DNA of 64,000 bases from Ectobius pallidus (GCA_964059195.1 CAXKWD010000003.1:195138174-195202173); one strand, 5' to 3'; positions 1-10,904 are shown, numbered from the stretch's first letter. Numbers and translations: made by a program. The notes: generated by a model not told the origin, from the sequence alone.

Positions 1-1441
1 TTCATTCACTGTGTTGTTAAGCAAATCTTCAACAATCTGGCAATACTTATACCACGATTTGTTGTTCTTGTGACAGAATATGCGGAAGACATTTCCTATT
101 TCGCGCATCATTCTTTCAGTTGGGTTCGATTCTGGGTTGAATCTACTTGTGTGCAAAGCTTTAATCCCATGTTCTTCTAATGTTTTATTCCATATTTTAG
201 AAGAGTAGATGGATGCATTATCCATAAGAAGTCTTGCCATCTTACCGTGATTAGGGATGTAGTGATTAATTACTTTATCCAAACATGCCTTAGTTGTAAT
301 GCTTTTCAGTGGATATATCTTTATGTATTTTGAAAAAATGTCGTACATCACAAACAAATGTTTGAATCCGAACTGAGATACCGGAAGAGGTCCGTGACAA
401 TCAGCTGTCACCAGGGAATTAACTCCATCTGAAATGATCGCTTGCGGGTTATTGTCGTATCTCACGTTCATGCATTTAGCTTTTAGGCACATTTCACATG
501 CGGATAACAAATGTCTTACTTTCTTGGCTAAGTGTTTAATGTAGAATTGACTTGCAATAGTAAGAATTAGTTTATCTGATCCAGCATGCCCTAATCTTAG
601 GTGAAAACCCATAATTATGTCTTTCTCTATGCTTTGCGGAATGTAAGATTTCCAGACATTTTTATTTCTGTCAAATTTATACAAGATATCATCTTTGATA
701 GCTACGGGTCCTGTTGTATTTTCAGTTAACAAGGGGGCGTTCTGTCTCATAGTATTTAGTGTTGCGTCAGTTATTTGCAATCTCGAAAGGTCTTTGAGCT
801 TTTTAGTCACCTTGTACTTGTCTTCCTGCAAGTTATACATAATAACAAAATCTTTGTCACCTGTAGCATTAATTTTGCCTGTGTTTGGAGGGTTACGAGA
901 CACTATATCTGAAAAAATATTGTTCTGCCCCTTAATGTGGGTGATTGTTATATCATAAGCACATAATTCGTGAATATATCTTGCTAGACGTGATGAAGTT
1001 AGTTTGCATTTCTTAATAAATGACAGTGACATATGATCAGTCTGCAAGTATATTTTCTTACCGAAAATATATTGTCTGAACTTCTGTACAGCCATAAATG
1101 CTGCAGATATTTCAAGTTCTGATATGTACATGCGGCTTTCAGCGGCAGTGGTACCACGTCCTGTGACAGCAATTATATGTTTCTCATTGTTCTCGTCTAC
1201 CTGCATTAGAATTGCCGCTAGGCCTACAGAGCTCGCATCGCACTGAATGGTGAAGGGTAGGTCATCTCTAGGGAAAGTTAGTCTTATAGACTCTGAAAAT
1301 AGATCTTTTACTCTCTGAAATGCTATATCTTTCTCCTCAGTCCATGCCCACTTTACATCTTTCTTAAGAAGTTCTCTTAGCGGCGCGATTTCTTTAGCAT
1401 ATGTCGCTACGAATCTAGACTGGTAATCTATATTAATAAAA
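1..1441 (-). pseudogene. pol: Gypsy pol, RNase H and integrase part (truncated by window edge)
   Basis: Translating the minus strand from 1441 down to 1 gives one open frame. First comes RNase H, with acidic residues in IQCDASSVGLAAIL, SELEISAAF and LQTDHMSLSFI. Next is an HHCC zinc-binding domain (HLRLGHAGSDKL, later CEMCLKAKC). Last is the integrase catalytic core with D in VTADCHGP, D in LLMDNASIYSS and E in NPESNPTERMMREIG. The protein makes and inserts element cDNA. The frame is continuous with the RT segment ending at 2650 once the 1208-bp insertion is ignored. The C-terminus lies outside the window. I call it pseudogene only because the whole pol is interrupted. Confidence 0.85.
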
Positions 1442-2649
1442 GGAAGTGTCTGTCCTCCGTCTGTCTGTCCGCGATGCCCAGCGAAATCTACTCAACACAG
1501 AGATCTGAAATTTTATAAGTAGGCGGACTAAAGGGTCGGAATGTGCACCTCGAAGCCGGAATTTTAATTTTCGCCTCCGTTCGTGAGTTATGAGTGAAAA
1601 ACTGGCAGAAAACGTGCATTTTTTTGCGTTTTAGAAGCATCAGTTTCAGTAATAAATTTCAATATCAAATCACTTACAGATGGCTTTGGCTATTTTTGTC
1701 AACATACCTCATAGCCTACCTTGAAAATAAAAGCAACGCGATCGCTTGATTTTGTTAGTCCATCCTAGACGATTCATTTGTTTAGAGTGTCAAGGCCCAC
1801 AGACATATGACATTTTCAACCTACACGGAAGAAGGATAATCAACCCTAAATATGGTCAAACATTGTTCGATTTGAACGAAACTCACTATACAGGGTTTTT
1901 CTGGGCCAAGGAACTCGAATCTGAGGTCGCTTTTACCAGGGGACGCTACCTAATCGTGGAATGCACTCCACGTGATTTAGGTGTTAATAATTATAATTTG
2001 AAATAATTATCGCGGGGGAAGCCGAAGACACATGCGGGCACATGCTGTTTGTCTATCTGTCCACGATGCCCATCGAAATCTACTGAACGCAAAGATCTGA
2101 AAATTTAAAGATAGATGGACTGAAAGGTGGGCGAATGCACCTTGAAGCCGAATTTTTAATTTTAGCTTTCGTTCGCGAGTTATGAGTGAAAAACTGGCAG
2201 AAAACGTGATTTTAGCGCTGTCGAAGCATCAGATTTCAGTAATAATTTCAATGTCAAATCAATTGCAGTTGGCTTTGGCTATTTTTGTCATACCGTGGAA
2301 ATAAAAGCATCGCGATCGCTTGAATGTTGTAAGCCCACGCAGGTCGATTCATTTGTTTAGAATGTCAAGGCCCGTAGACATATGAAATTTTCAACCTACA
2401 CGGAAGAGGGATAATCAACATAGACCTAAATATGGTTAAACATCGTTCGATTTGGACGAAACTCACTATACAGGGATTTTCTGGGCCAAGGAACTCGAAT
2501 CTGAGATAGCTTTTACCAGGCGACGCTATCTAATCGTGGTATGTAGTCCACGTGATTTAGGTGTTAATAAAATAATGATTTAACTATTATGCTCTTAATT
2601 TTTAATTTTTGAAATAATTATCGCGGGCGAAGCCGCGGGCACATGCTAG
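1442..2649. mobile_element. Tandem pair of Helitron-like non-autonomous elements
   Basis: Two diverged copies of one ~600-bp unit lie head to tail (about 1442-2045 and 2046-2649). Both share the segments GCGAAATCTACT, AGATCTGAAA, GAGTTATGAGTGAAAAACTG and CTCACTATACAGGG. The second copy ends with hairpin CGCGG-GCGAAG-CCGCG (2622-2637), nine bases, then CTAG (2646-2649), the layout of a Helitron 3' end. The insertion lies between an A (1441) and a T (2650) with no target duplication, and the host pol frame resumes exactly across it; this is Helitron behaviour. Against it, the 5' end starts GGAAGTGTC rather than TC. No Rep or helicase is present. Confidence 0.65.
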
Positions 2650-4043
2650 TTACATATAGCTAGAAATTTCTTCAATTGCCGTACTGTTCTAGGCCTTGTA
2701 ATGCTTTGAATAGCTTCAACTTTTTCAGGGTTAATGCGTATTCCTTTGGGCGAAATTAGGTACCCGAGAAAAGCTATTTCCTGCCTTGCAAAGAAACTCT
2801 TTTTCAATTTTACTGTTAGGCCATGTTGCCTTAGGGTAGACAGTAAATAATCTATATGTGCAAGGTGTTGGTCAAATTCATTATGACAGAGAATATAATC
2901 ATCGGCGTAATTAATGACGTGCGGTTGCAGCGTATCGCCAAAAATTATATTTAGTGCTCTTAATAGCGCACTTCCTGATGAGCTAATTTCTAAAGCTGTG
3001 CGGGTCCATCTGTACTGCCGTCCAGAATAAAGGAACGCTGTATAATCTCTACTGTCTTCATGTAGGGGAATTTGCAAAAAACTACTGACAAGATCAAAGG
3101 TGGTGAGGTACTTTGCACCCGATATTCTGCCTAATATAGTATCAATAGATTCTGTTCTATAGTGGTCCGGTGCGCACAGAGTATTCAGCAGCCGCGCATC
3201 CAGGGTAATACGCACAGAGCTGTCTTTTTTAAGTACTATACACAATGGGTTTAAATAAGATGAGTTAGCACTCTCTATGACGCCATCCGCTAACATTTGC
3301 TGGATTTCTACGTCAACTTTTTCTTTTATAGTTTGTGGAATGGGTCGTGACTTGTGATTAAATGGCGTGTTATCTAATACCTTCAATTTGTGTGTATATG
3401 ATTTACAGATGCCGGGGGCACTGTTGAAAGAATCTTGATTTTTACAGATAACTCGGTACAATTGTATTTTCTGTTGGTTTGTTAAATTGTACGCTTCATC
3501 AACTTTCCTGCGAATTTGTTCGTCTATTGACGGGGCATCTACCTGTACAGCCAAGGGTAACCTTTGTAAGGGAGGGAGTGGGTAACAATTCAATGCATTT
3601 TCTGTTTGCATTGTAAATATTGATTCAGCGTCCTCAGCCTCGCTTAGGGGGTCGCTAGCGCTAGGTTCAAACACCTTAATATGCGCAATGTTTATGTCTC
3701 TTGACAAATCTAGTTGAATATTCTCAACGAAAAATAATTCATCCACAACTTCCCTCTCCAATGGCGTAATGTGTTGGTCTGTCACAATATTATTTTGTGC
3801 AATAAAATGTGTTTCCATACACACAGGTGAGCGATTGAATGTCAATGACTGTGATTCAAAATTCAAACACGCGTTGAGCGTATGAAAAGACGACGAACCC
3901 AATATTATATCCACAACTAATCTAGGTACTACAAAAAAGATCAACTCTAGCTTATATCCTGCTATCTCAAGTGGTAACATACATTGAATGTCACGCGCTG
4001 CTTTGATTGTCCTACAGCTGTTTTGCAATGAATGCCAGAGCAA
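2650..4043 (-). pseudogene. pol: Gypsy pol, end of protease plus reverse transcriptase
   Basis: The minus-strand frame starts in the second half of the protease (IILGSSSF) and goes through the RT fingers (PFNHKSRPIPQT, QQMLADGVIESANSSYLNP), the palm (FDLVSSFLQIPLHEDS) and the catalytic box YADD in VINYADDYILCH, ending in the connection region at RQLKKFLAICN. The frame then hits a stop created by the Helitron-like insertion, and the rest of pol continues left of 1441. Compared with the protease frame at 3962-4291 this frame is shifted by one base, so the unit is broken in this copy. The YADD box with HLAHIDYLL after it is typical of Ty3/Gypsy RT. Confidence 0.85.
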
Positions 4044-4291
4044 GGAAGGGCCATTATTTTATGTCCTTCGCTAATAAGCATATTAAAAAATTTCTCATTG
4101 CACGCGTTAATACTTGAACCAGTGTCTAATATTATAGAGTATGTTTTTCCATATAATATTGCATTAATCATAGGCGGGTTGCAAGGCTCACCATCATCCT
4201 GAAATTTCACTATATCAGTATTATTTTCCTCTTGTACAGAGTTGTTATTATTTATTTTAGGCCTTTCGAGATTACAAATACTATCTGACAC
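3962..4291 (-). pseudogene. Gypsy retropepsin-type aspartic protease, frameshifted
   Basis: The active-site motif is IILDTGSSINAC at about residues 54-65 of the open frame, in the right place between gag and RT. The frame follows gag by 33 bases and is in the -1 frame relative to gag; it has no stop back to just before the gag stop, so a -1 ribosomal shift is possible. No textbook slippery heptamer is present (the bases over the stop read GGAAAAC). The natural second half of the protease, with IILGSSSF, is found in the neighbouring frame, so a one-base indel lies near 4000-4030, around AAAGCAGCGCGTG on the minus strand. Confidence 0.75.
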
Positions 4292-4323
4292 GCCGGCAAT
4301 CGGCCTTTCTTGGGCATGTCTTT

Positions 4324-6520
4324 CTAGTTTTCCTGCTGGCTAGTTGATGGTCTGTTACTAGACCGAGACGTATTTCTTGGTCTGAAAACCTGGGCATTAG
4401 CGTTCATTTCAGGTGCTGGACATTCATCCTCGCTATTCCTTGCCTGTTCAGAGTTATTTGAATTTCGACGATTACGTCTCTGCTTATTTTTATACCTTGA
4501 ATTATTCTGGCGCGGGCGGGAATTATTATTTCTCTGGCCCGTGTCCTGATTTTCAACTTGTATATAATTAATAGCATGGGCATCCCTGTTCCTGGAATTA
4601 TTGTTATTCCTAAAACCATGATTATTATTGGCATTGTTGTGGTAATTATTCCTACCATTGCCATTGTTATCATACCGTTGGGAATTATTGTTATTCTGGT
4701 TATTGTTGTAGAAATGCTGATTATTCCTGTCATTGTTACCATTTCTCTGCACGTAATTATTACTATAACCTTGCCCGTTCTGATTGCCATTAGCATTATT
4801 CTGATTATTATTAGGCCTACGCTGGTAGTTGTCGGTATAAGGTCTTTGTGCCTGGGTCCCCTCGCGTGAAAAATTATTTCTAGCATCCTGCGAGTTAGGC
4901 ATACTCTTATCATACTGATTATAACTACTCTGCGTATTTCTCTCAGATACTTGACCTTTGTCAGTTGGGTCATACAGGGCTTTTAGCAATGTTAATGTCT
5001 CGCTAAATGTACTTAGTTTAGAGACAATTAAGGCATCACGAACATTCATTGGAAAATGCTTAGGAATTATACTTAAAAATTCCGCAGTTGTTAGAGGTGG
5101 ATTCAACAATTTTGATTGCTGCGCTAATCGAATAAAATATTCTGCATATGATAACCTAGCTTTGGGGTTATATCTGCCTCCTGTTATATTCATCCGTGTC
5201 TGAAATTGACGATTTACGTCCCAAAAATGATCTAGAAATTTTTGTTTGAATGTATCAAATGACATGTCCTGATCACATGACATATCAAACCAAGGTTGAC
5301 AATTTCCTTGTAAACTGGATTTCACAATTAACAATTTCAGATGTTCTGGAACACCGCGCAATGCGAAATAGTTTTCCAAATCTTTTATGAATTGTAATGG
5401 ATTCAGTGATTGCTGATCAGCGTACTTAGGTAAAGGAATCTCATTAACAATAAATGATGGTAAGTGAGACTGTACTTTGTCAGTCGTGTGAACATTTACG
5501 TTTACTTCCTGCCTATTTACGGTTGCATCAATGCGTTGCAAAAATTCCGGAGACGCATTGGAGTGACTTTCATTATTATTACTACAATTAGAAGTATCAT
5601 GAATTGGAGATGAATTAAGAATACTTTGCGCTCTGGTGGATAGTTGCACGGCATTGACTCCATCGTTTTGATTGCAGGGTACCTGAGGGTGTATTGGGTG
5701 TGAAAATCTAGTTTCATTTTGCAATCTTTGGAAATTATTTTCCATATCAGTTAGCTTTTGCTTAATCAGAATTGTATCCTCAATAAAAGTAGGCACTTCC
5801 TTAATTCTATCAGTCAAGGTGTCAATATTGCCTTGAATATAATTAGTAATAGTTTGTACCTTGCATTCTAATTGCTTGAATTTATCATCCATACTTTTTC
5901 GTACGGTGGAAAAATTATCAGAGATACTCGTAAGGAGATCTTCTGCAACCCTAGATCTGTTGTCTACCTGATGTAACTGGGTACAAAACGTATCTAAATC
6001 ATCCTTCGCATCATGAATCATATCACTGACAGAATCAATTTTGTCTAGGAGTTGATCATGAACTAGGCCTATTTGTTTATTTACATTTGTGGCTAATTCT
6101 TTAGATGCAATGCTAGTTACACTATTTAATTTATCTTCAACAGATTGCATAATAGAATTCTGTTGTTCTTGAACTACTTCTACTACAGCGTTTAAGTCAT
6201 TAATCTTAGTATTTACTGACTTTAGCATAGTTTGTTGCTGTTTCTTAACAGATTCTACTGAAATGTTAATAGCATTAAATTTAGATTCAACTGATTCAGA
6301 CATGCTATTTTGCTGACTTTTAATTGACTCTACAGATTCAGACATGGTATTAAACTTAGATTCTACAGATTGTGTCATAGTAGTAAGTTTAGATTCTACT
6401 GATAGCAATATTTCATTTTGTTGCTGTTTAGTAGCTTCTACAGATTGTGACATGTTATTTTGTTGATTTTTAATTGATTCCACAGAATGTGACATGGTAG
6501 TGAATTTACTTTCCACTGAC
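4324..6520 (-). CDS. gag: Gypsy Gag, main part (coiled coil, retrotransposon Gag domain, Asn-rich tail)
   Basis: The N-terminal ~250 residues are heptad-like repeats of SVESK/SVEATKQQ/NNMSQ type, predicted coiled coil. A retrotransposon Gag capsid-like domain follows (about residues 365-520; markers FIKDLENYFALRGVP, WFDMSCDQDMSFDTFKQKF, NPKARLSYAEYF). The last ~170 residues are extremely Asn/Arg-rich. I see no CCHC zinc knuckle, so RNA binding may rest on the basic Asn-rich tail. The frame is open to its stop at 4324-4326. The first ~105 residues of Gag lie beyond the MITE at 6955-7271. Removing the 428-bp MITE and one copy of its 3-bp duplication leaves a length divisible by three. Gag is the structural shell protein. 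Confidence 0.8.
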
Positions 6521-6523
6521 TCA

Positions 6524-6951
6524 TGGCCGGTTTCTATAAACTCGCGAATTACCTATGGGTAAATTATCTAATGCACAGAATTTACACAATTTACACAAGA
6601 ATAACACCACACAAACACAAATAATTTAAAGATAGCAATCACATACACTTGTGGCGAGTTTCTAGAAAAATGTCCTCTGGGTAAATATGAAAATGACAGA
6701 AAAAATGTTCCTACAAACTCGGGCTAGATCTGTCCAAGGGTAAATCTTTGGGTTAATTTGTCCTTTCATGGATGGCTGGATAAAATTTAACCTTTCATAG
6801 GATCAATAACAATGAGAATCAAAGCCTTCTGAATTAAATTAACTGTACAACTCCAAGGCCTTGCTCATTATACCATTGTAGGTTAAATGGAACTAATTTG
6901 TCCATGGGTAATTTACCCATAGGTAATTCACAAGTTTGTAGAAACCGGGCA
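6524..6951. mobile_element. 428-bp MITE inserted in Gypsy gag
   Basis: Terminal inverted repeats of about 45 bp: left TGGCCGGTTTCTATAAACTC..., right (reverse complement) TGCCCGGTTTCTACAAACTT..., both continuing into GAATTACCTATGGGTAAATT. It is flanked by a TCA duplication (6521-6523 and 6952-6954). No coding capacity. The interior repeats pieces of the TIR (GGGTAA and TTTACCC motifs). The 3-bp duplication would fit a PIF/Harbinger-type element but the family is not certain. Confidence 0.8.
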
Positions 6952-6954
6952 TCA

Positions 6955-7271
6955 GACAGTGTAGAAAGTTTGTTGTCTACTGTTTGAGATAATGTATTAG
7001 TAAGTTGCGTAAATAGTGCAACAATATTTACATGGGATAATTCATTACCTGCGCTAGTTTGAGGAATGTTACTCATTGTAATTTCTGAGGGAACTTGACC
7101 TTCAGGAGACAGCGCTACTGAAAGCGTATCTGCTACCTGCAAGGGTTGACTATTTTCATTGTTCTCTCCCTGTGACAATATTTCCTGACTGCAGTTTTCT
7201 GCACAAATATCTGTATTAGCTTCCATAACTTCTGTATTATTATGAACTATACGAAGGCTACGGAGTTTCAT
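6955..7271 (-). CDS. gag: Gypsy Gag, N-terminal part, cut off by MITE
   Basis: The open frame begins at an ATG at 7271 (MKLRSLRIVHNNTEVMEAN) and runs to ...DNKLSTLSD at the MITE border. It is a low-complexity acidic/Ser/Thr region that leads into the heptad repeats of the main Gag part. Past 6951 the frame enters MITE sequence and stops at 6834. The leader from 7272 to 7691, between this ATG and the primer-binding site, is short and AT-rich at its near end. Confidence 0.7.
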
Positions 7272-7691
7272 TTGATTATTATACCAAAATATTTATACAC
7301 AAAAATACCATACAAAACAAATGTAACATTTATACCAAAATACAAAAAACTCACTATGATTACAGTACTGTACAATTAATGTACTTGTAGTAATGGGTTG
7401 GCCTGGGACCGCTTCCGGGAATGCTGTCGTCCGCGAAGTCGTGAGGTCGTGAAGATGATGTTGATTGATGTTGTAGCAGGTTACTGATGCCGTGTTGGTG
7501 CCGTAATCCTGTGCACTGTTGAGGCGTAATCCCGCGAATCGATTAAACCGGTGAATGTATAGCTTATGTGTTCTGTTATTAGTTCTGTAAATTGGTGATT
7601 GATGCGGAAGTCCTGGTGTCGGTGCAAATCCTGTTGGGAACCAGTTGAGACGGCATCCGTATCAATTGTGTAGAGGTACTGGCTTCGAAGC

Positions 7692-7709
7692 GCCCCACGT
7701 TGGGCGCCA
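7692..7709 (-). promoter_or_regulatory. Primer-binding site, tRNA-Lys type
   Basis: On the minus strand the sequence is TGGCGCCCAACGTGGGGC, the exact complement of the 3' end (with CCA) of insect tRNA-Lys(CUU) as I remember it. It sits two bases downstream of the LTR end, as expected for minus-strand DNA synthesis in a Gypsy element. Confidence 0.8.
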
Positions 7710-7711
7710 TT

Positions 7712-8577
7712 TGTAACGGAATCAGGTCGGTAGCTGGGAATGTTCATCTGTATAGGAATTAGGTTAATGGGTGCCAAAAGGATTGGATCGAAGGTTCATG
7801 TGAAGGTTAATATTCCTTGGTCCATACCTTTGATGAAGATCTTGTTGAGATGACGTTTTCCAGGAATCGCATGAGTTTCTCAGGGGTGTTGAGCTGGCTC
7901 CAGTTCATGTATATAAAATACCTCTGAAAGCTGACTGTGACAGGAAGCTAGGTATTTTATCTCCATACATGTTCTCACACAATGATACAAATTGATACTA
8001 TTTAGATGAATTTCGTAGATATCAAAGTATGTCGAAAGTTTTAACAGAACACAGAATAGAAGTTACAAAATAGCTTATACAAAACACTCGGTTTATAAAT
8101 TACAATATACTACATTTTTACTGTAATGTAGGTATTACTCCTATGGGTGCTGCCTTGCAGTAACAGCAATCCAAATCGCGTGTACCCACGACGGTGGATA
8201 TTTTGCAAGTTAGTGAGTTGCAGTTAGGTCTCCCTGCACCTCTGTTAGAAAGGGCGTAAACCATTCTCCCTTCTCCTTACTTTCAATATGTTTTTATTGG
8301 TTGAGATATTTTTAATAGGTTTTCATTCGTCCACGTCATCACTGTTTGGTGTGGGTGAAATATACATGTGACGTCCCTCTGGAAAAGCCAGTAAGGTCAT
8401 ATACCTTATTTCTTAGAATTTCTATTAAGTTTTTGACAGTTTTCTGATATACAAGTTTCGTGACTTTAGCAAAGTTGAACATCTTAGGAAAGTCCGCTTT
8501 TAGGACTTCTAGCTGAGATCTTTAGAATTGCAAACTTACGCATGAATGGTCATCTCTTGTGACTGTGTATTGTTACA
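7712..8577 (-). repeat. 5' LTR of the Gypsy element
   Basis: The LTR is bounded on the minus strand by TGTAAC (start, 8577) and GTTACA (end, 7712), giving perfect short inverted ends, and it lies two bases from the primer-binding site. Length is 866 bp. A TATA-like run (TATTTTATATA on the minus strand near 7912-7922) could be its promoter. The second LTR is outside the window, so identity between LTRs and the target duplication cannot be checked. Confidence 0.62.
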
Positions 8578-8903
8578 AGATTAGTGAGTAAGTTTCAATT
8601 TCCTGGCTCAAGGGTTGGTCTTGTAAACTGTTTCCTCCAATGTTCTGTTATAATATTATTTAGTATATATTCTTAAAGTTATAATATTAATTATATATGA
8701 ATATGATATATATGTATATCAATATTCAGCTTCACCTATATTGGTAGTTTATGTATCTATTTATTTATTTTTACCATCTACCTTGTTGGGTTTGTGGTAT
8801 TTTTCCCTGGCTTAGTGGAAGTGTAGTCTTGTTTCTTCAGGTGATGCCTAGTAGTCAAGGCTACAAATTGTCCTAGTGAGATGTAGGGGTGATTTTTTGA
8901 ATG
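8578..8903. other. AT-rich spacer
   Basis: No gene or clear repeat seen. A short TA-rich run (around 8680-8725, TATATGAATATGATATATATG) is the only structure. Confidence 0.5.
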
Positions 8904-9741
8904 TATGAGGGTCACCCAGAAAGTAATGCACCACATTTTTCTTCAACAATTATTTATTGAACACAATGAAACTTGCACACAAGAAAGAATGATATTTCTT
9001 CTACACTCCCTATTTTTCCATGTAATCTCCAACCCGTTCTATGGCCTTCTTCCAACACGATACAAGGGTGTGTATACCCTGTCGGTACCACTCCTTGTTC
9101 TGATCACGAAGCCATTTCTGCACTGTGCGAATCACCTCTTCGTCATCCTCAAAATGTCTTCCACCAATGTCATCTTTTAATGGCCCAAACAAGTGGAAGT
9201 CTGAGGGAGCTAGGTCAGGGTTGTAGGGTGGATGGGGTAACACTATCCAACCCTGTTCAGTGATGTGTTCCGAAGTCCTCGAACTTGTTTGAGGCCGAGC
9301 GTTATCATGTTGAATCAAACATTCACCTGGGTTGTTATGGCGCCGAAGTCGCTGGAAGCGCTTCTTGAGTTTGGTTAATGTGTTCACATAAGCTGGGACA
9401 GGGTTGGACAGTGTTACCCCATCCACCCTACAGCCCTGACCTAGCTCCCTCAGACTTCCACTTGTTTGGGCTATTAAAGGATGCCATTCGCAGAAGACAT
9501 TTTGAGAAAAACAAAGAGGTGATCCGCACAGTGCAGAAATGGCTTCATGACCAGGACAAGGAGTGGTACCGACAGGGCATACACGCCCTTGTGTCTTGCT
9601 GGAGGAAGACCATAGAACGGGACGGAGAAAAATGGAAAAGTAGGGAGTGTAGAAGAAACATTGTGTGTAAGTTTCATTGTGTTCAATAAATAATTGTTGG
9701 AGAAAAAAATGTGGTGCATTGCTTTCTGGGCGACCCTTGTA
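8904..9741. mobile_element. Fold-back mariner element: two transposase 3' halves in inverted orientation
   Basis: TA dinucleotides flank ends GAGGGTCACCCAGAAAGTAA (left) and, reverse complemented, AAGGGTCGCCCAGAAAGCAA (right). Left arm ~8904-9255 and right arm ~9390-9741 are inverted copies. Each encodes the C-terminal part of a mariner transposase: minus strand in the left arm (PYNPDLAPSDFHLF, KEWYRQGIHTLVSCW) and plus strand in the right arm (PYSPDLAPSDFHLF, KEWYRQGIHALVSCW). The ~135-bp loop adds the second catalytic Asp motif (HDNARPQT). No N-terminal DNA-binding domain is present, so it is non-autonomous. Confidence 0.85.
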
Positions 9742-10025
9742 TGAATGGGGTCTTTAATCCTAAATCCTTACTTCTTTACCGGACTCTGTTAGCTAGTCTA
9801 TGAAAGATAAAATTTCCCTTAGCTAAACTGGGAATCATATGCAGAACCCCTTGGTTGGAATAAGAAGCTCTGACCACTGAACCATGAAACTGGTAGCCTA
9901 TGGGTAGAGAAAAAGAATACCGAAAAGGAATAAAATCATTTATTAAGTGCTAGAGTATTCAGAACTTAACCTGCAGTTATTAATAGATAAGTAAATAAAG
10001 TTCAGATGTATATTACATTTTGCAG

Positions 10026-10214
10026 GAGTTCGCCTGCTGATATAGAACTGATAGGACAGTTAAAGCCAAGAGGAGAGTGGGTGTACAGAAGACACAAGGA
10101 GCTCGGAGTGATACGGCACTGGGGACTTCAGGAATCAGTTCTGTACCACAGAATGCTTGCAGAACACAGTGTGCCACTGAGGAAGCTCGATGTCAAGATA
10201 CCAGTTGAGGAGAG
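10026..10214 (+). CDS. Host gene exon A (unrecognised conserved-looking protein)
   Basis: Acceptor TTTTGCAG and donor GAGAG|GTAAG bound an open exon that reads SSPADIELIGQLKPRGEWV..., ...HWGLQESVLYHRMLAEHSV..., ending VEER with the last codon split. The text is rich in charged residues and lacks repeats, so it looks like a normal globular or helical protein rather than a transposon. It joins in phase to exon B. I do not recognise the family. Upstream exons must exist left of the Gypsy element or be outside the window; 9742-10025 shows nothing else. Confidence 0.75.
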
Positions 10215-10695
10215 GTAAGCTGGGAGTGCTTTGTTGCCTTATCAAATAATGAGGTGTCAATTATTTACAATTATGGATCAGTGCTGAATTGAAACAGTAA
10301 GGGAAATTTGAATACACCTTAACATTAGCACCACTAGATAAATGAATATAAAAATATGAGAGGCAGTGTAAATGCCGGAATATCTAGTTACGTCTCACTT
10401 AAAGGAAAGAACCATATTTTACAACTCCAAATCTAAAGTAGCAGTGGCGGCTCATGTTTAGGCACTTTGGAACTGCAGCACCCTCTATTTCCACTTGATG
10501 TTATCGATAACATTTTATATGATGAGTCCTTTTTTCTTTAATTCTTTCTTTATAATTGTACAATATATAATTCTTAAGCTTAATGTCAGTAGCCATCTCC
10601 CAGTTTATGAAAAAGATACAAAAACCTTTCTGCAGACACAGAAATCTGTGCTCTTCACAGCATGGTGTTTGGCTGTTCTGCATATGTGCACATAG

Positions 10696-10757
10696 GAAGC
10701 TACACGAGGCTGTGAGGGAGAGAGAGTACTGTCACTCCCCTGGCATGCTGGTAGAAG
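10696..10757 (+). CDS. Host gene exon B
   Basis: Acceptor GTGCACATAG precedes, and donor GAAG|GTATTT follows. In the phase left by exon A it reads KLHEAVREREYCHSPGMLVE and ends after one base of a codon. That phase does not fit exon C as drawn, so either an exon is missing between them, or the weaker donor CTG|GTAGAA (10750) is used with the second acceptor of exon C (GCAGACAG|TTG), which gives a phase-0 join. 62 bases is short but ordinary for an animal gene. Confidence 0.6.
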
Positions 10758-10904
10758 GTATTTTTTTTTTCCTTCTTTCTTATTTTTTCTCTCCGCATGT
10801 GTTTTGCTTAAAAACCGTGTACCATATTGTTGATGTGATAAAGTGTAGAATTAGATTATTATCCTTCTTTCAGCTATTTGATTCATTTTGTTGGTTCTTT
10901 TATA

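Larger units (their letters stand above)
1..8577 (-). mobile_element. Ty3/Gypsy LTR retrotransposon, left end outside window
   Basis: Read on the minus strand the order is LTR (8577-7712), primer-binding site, gag, protease, reverse transcriptase, RNase H and integrase, which is the Ty3/Gypsy order. The copy runs off the left edge before pol ends, so the 3' LTR and any env gene cannot be judged. Three lesions are visible: a tandem Helitron-like insertion in the RT region (1442-2649), a MITE in gag (6524-6951), and a one-base frameshift inside the protease near 4000-4030. Otherwise the frames are open over long distances. Clade assignment within Ty3/Gypsy was not attempted. Confidence 0.88.

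Noticed and set aside
4558..4869. Hydrophobic 103-codon plus-strand frame
   Set aside because: It is the antisense of the Asn-rich Gag tail (AAT/ATT codons), so the Ile/Val-rich text is an artefact.
4404..4973. 189-codon minus-strand frame rich in Ile/Met
   Set aside because: Out-of-frame shadow of the Gag Asn-rich region.
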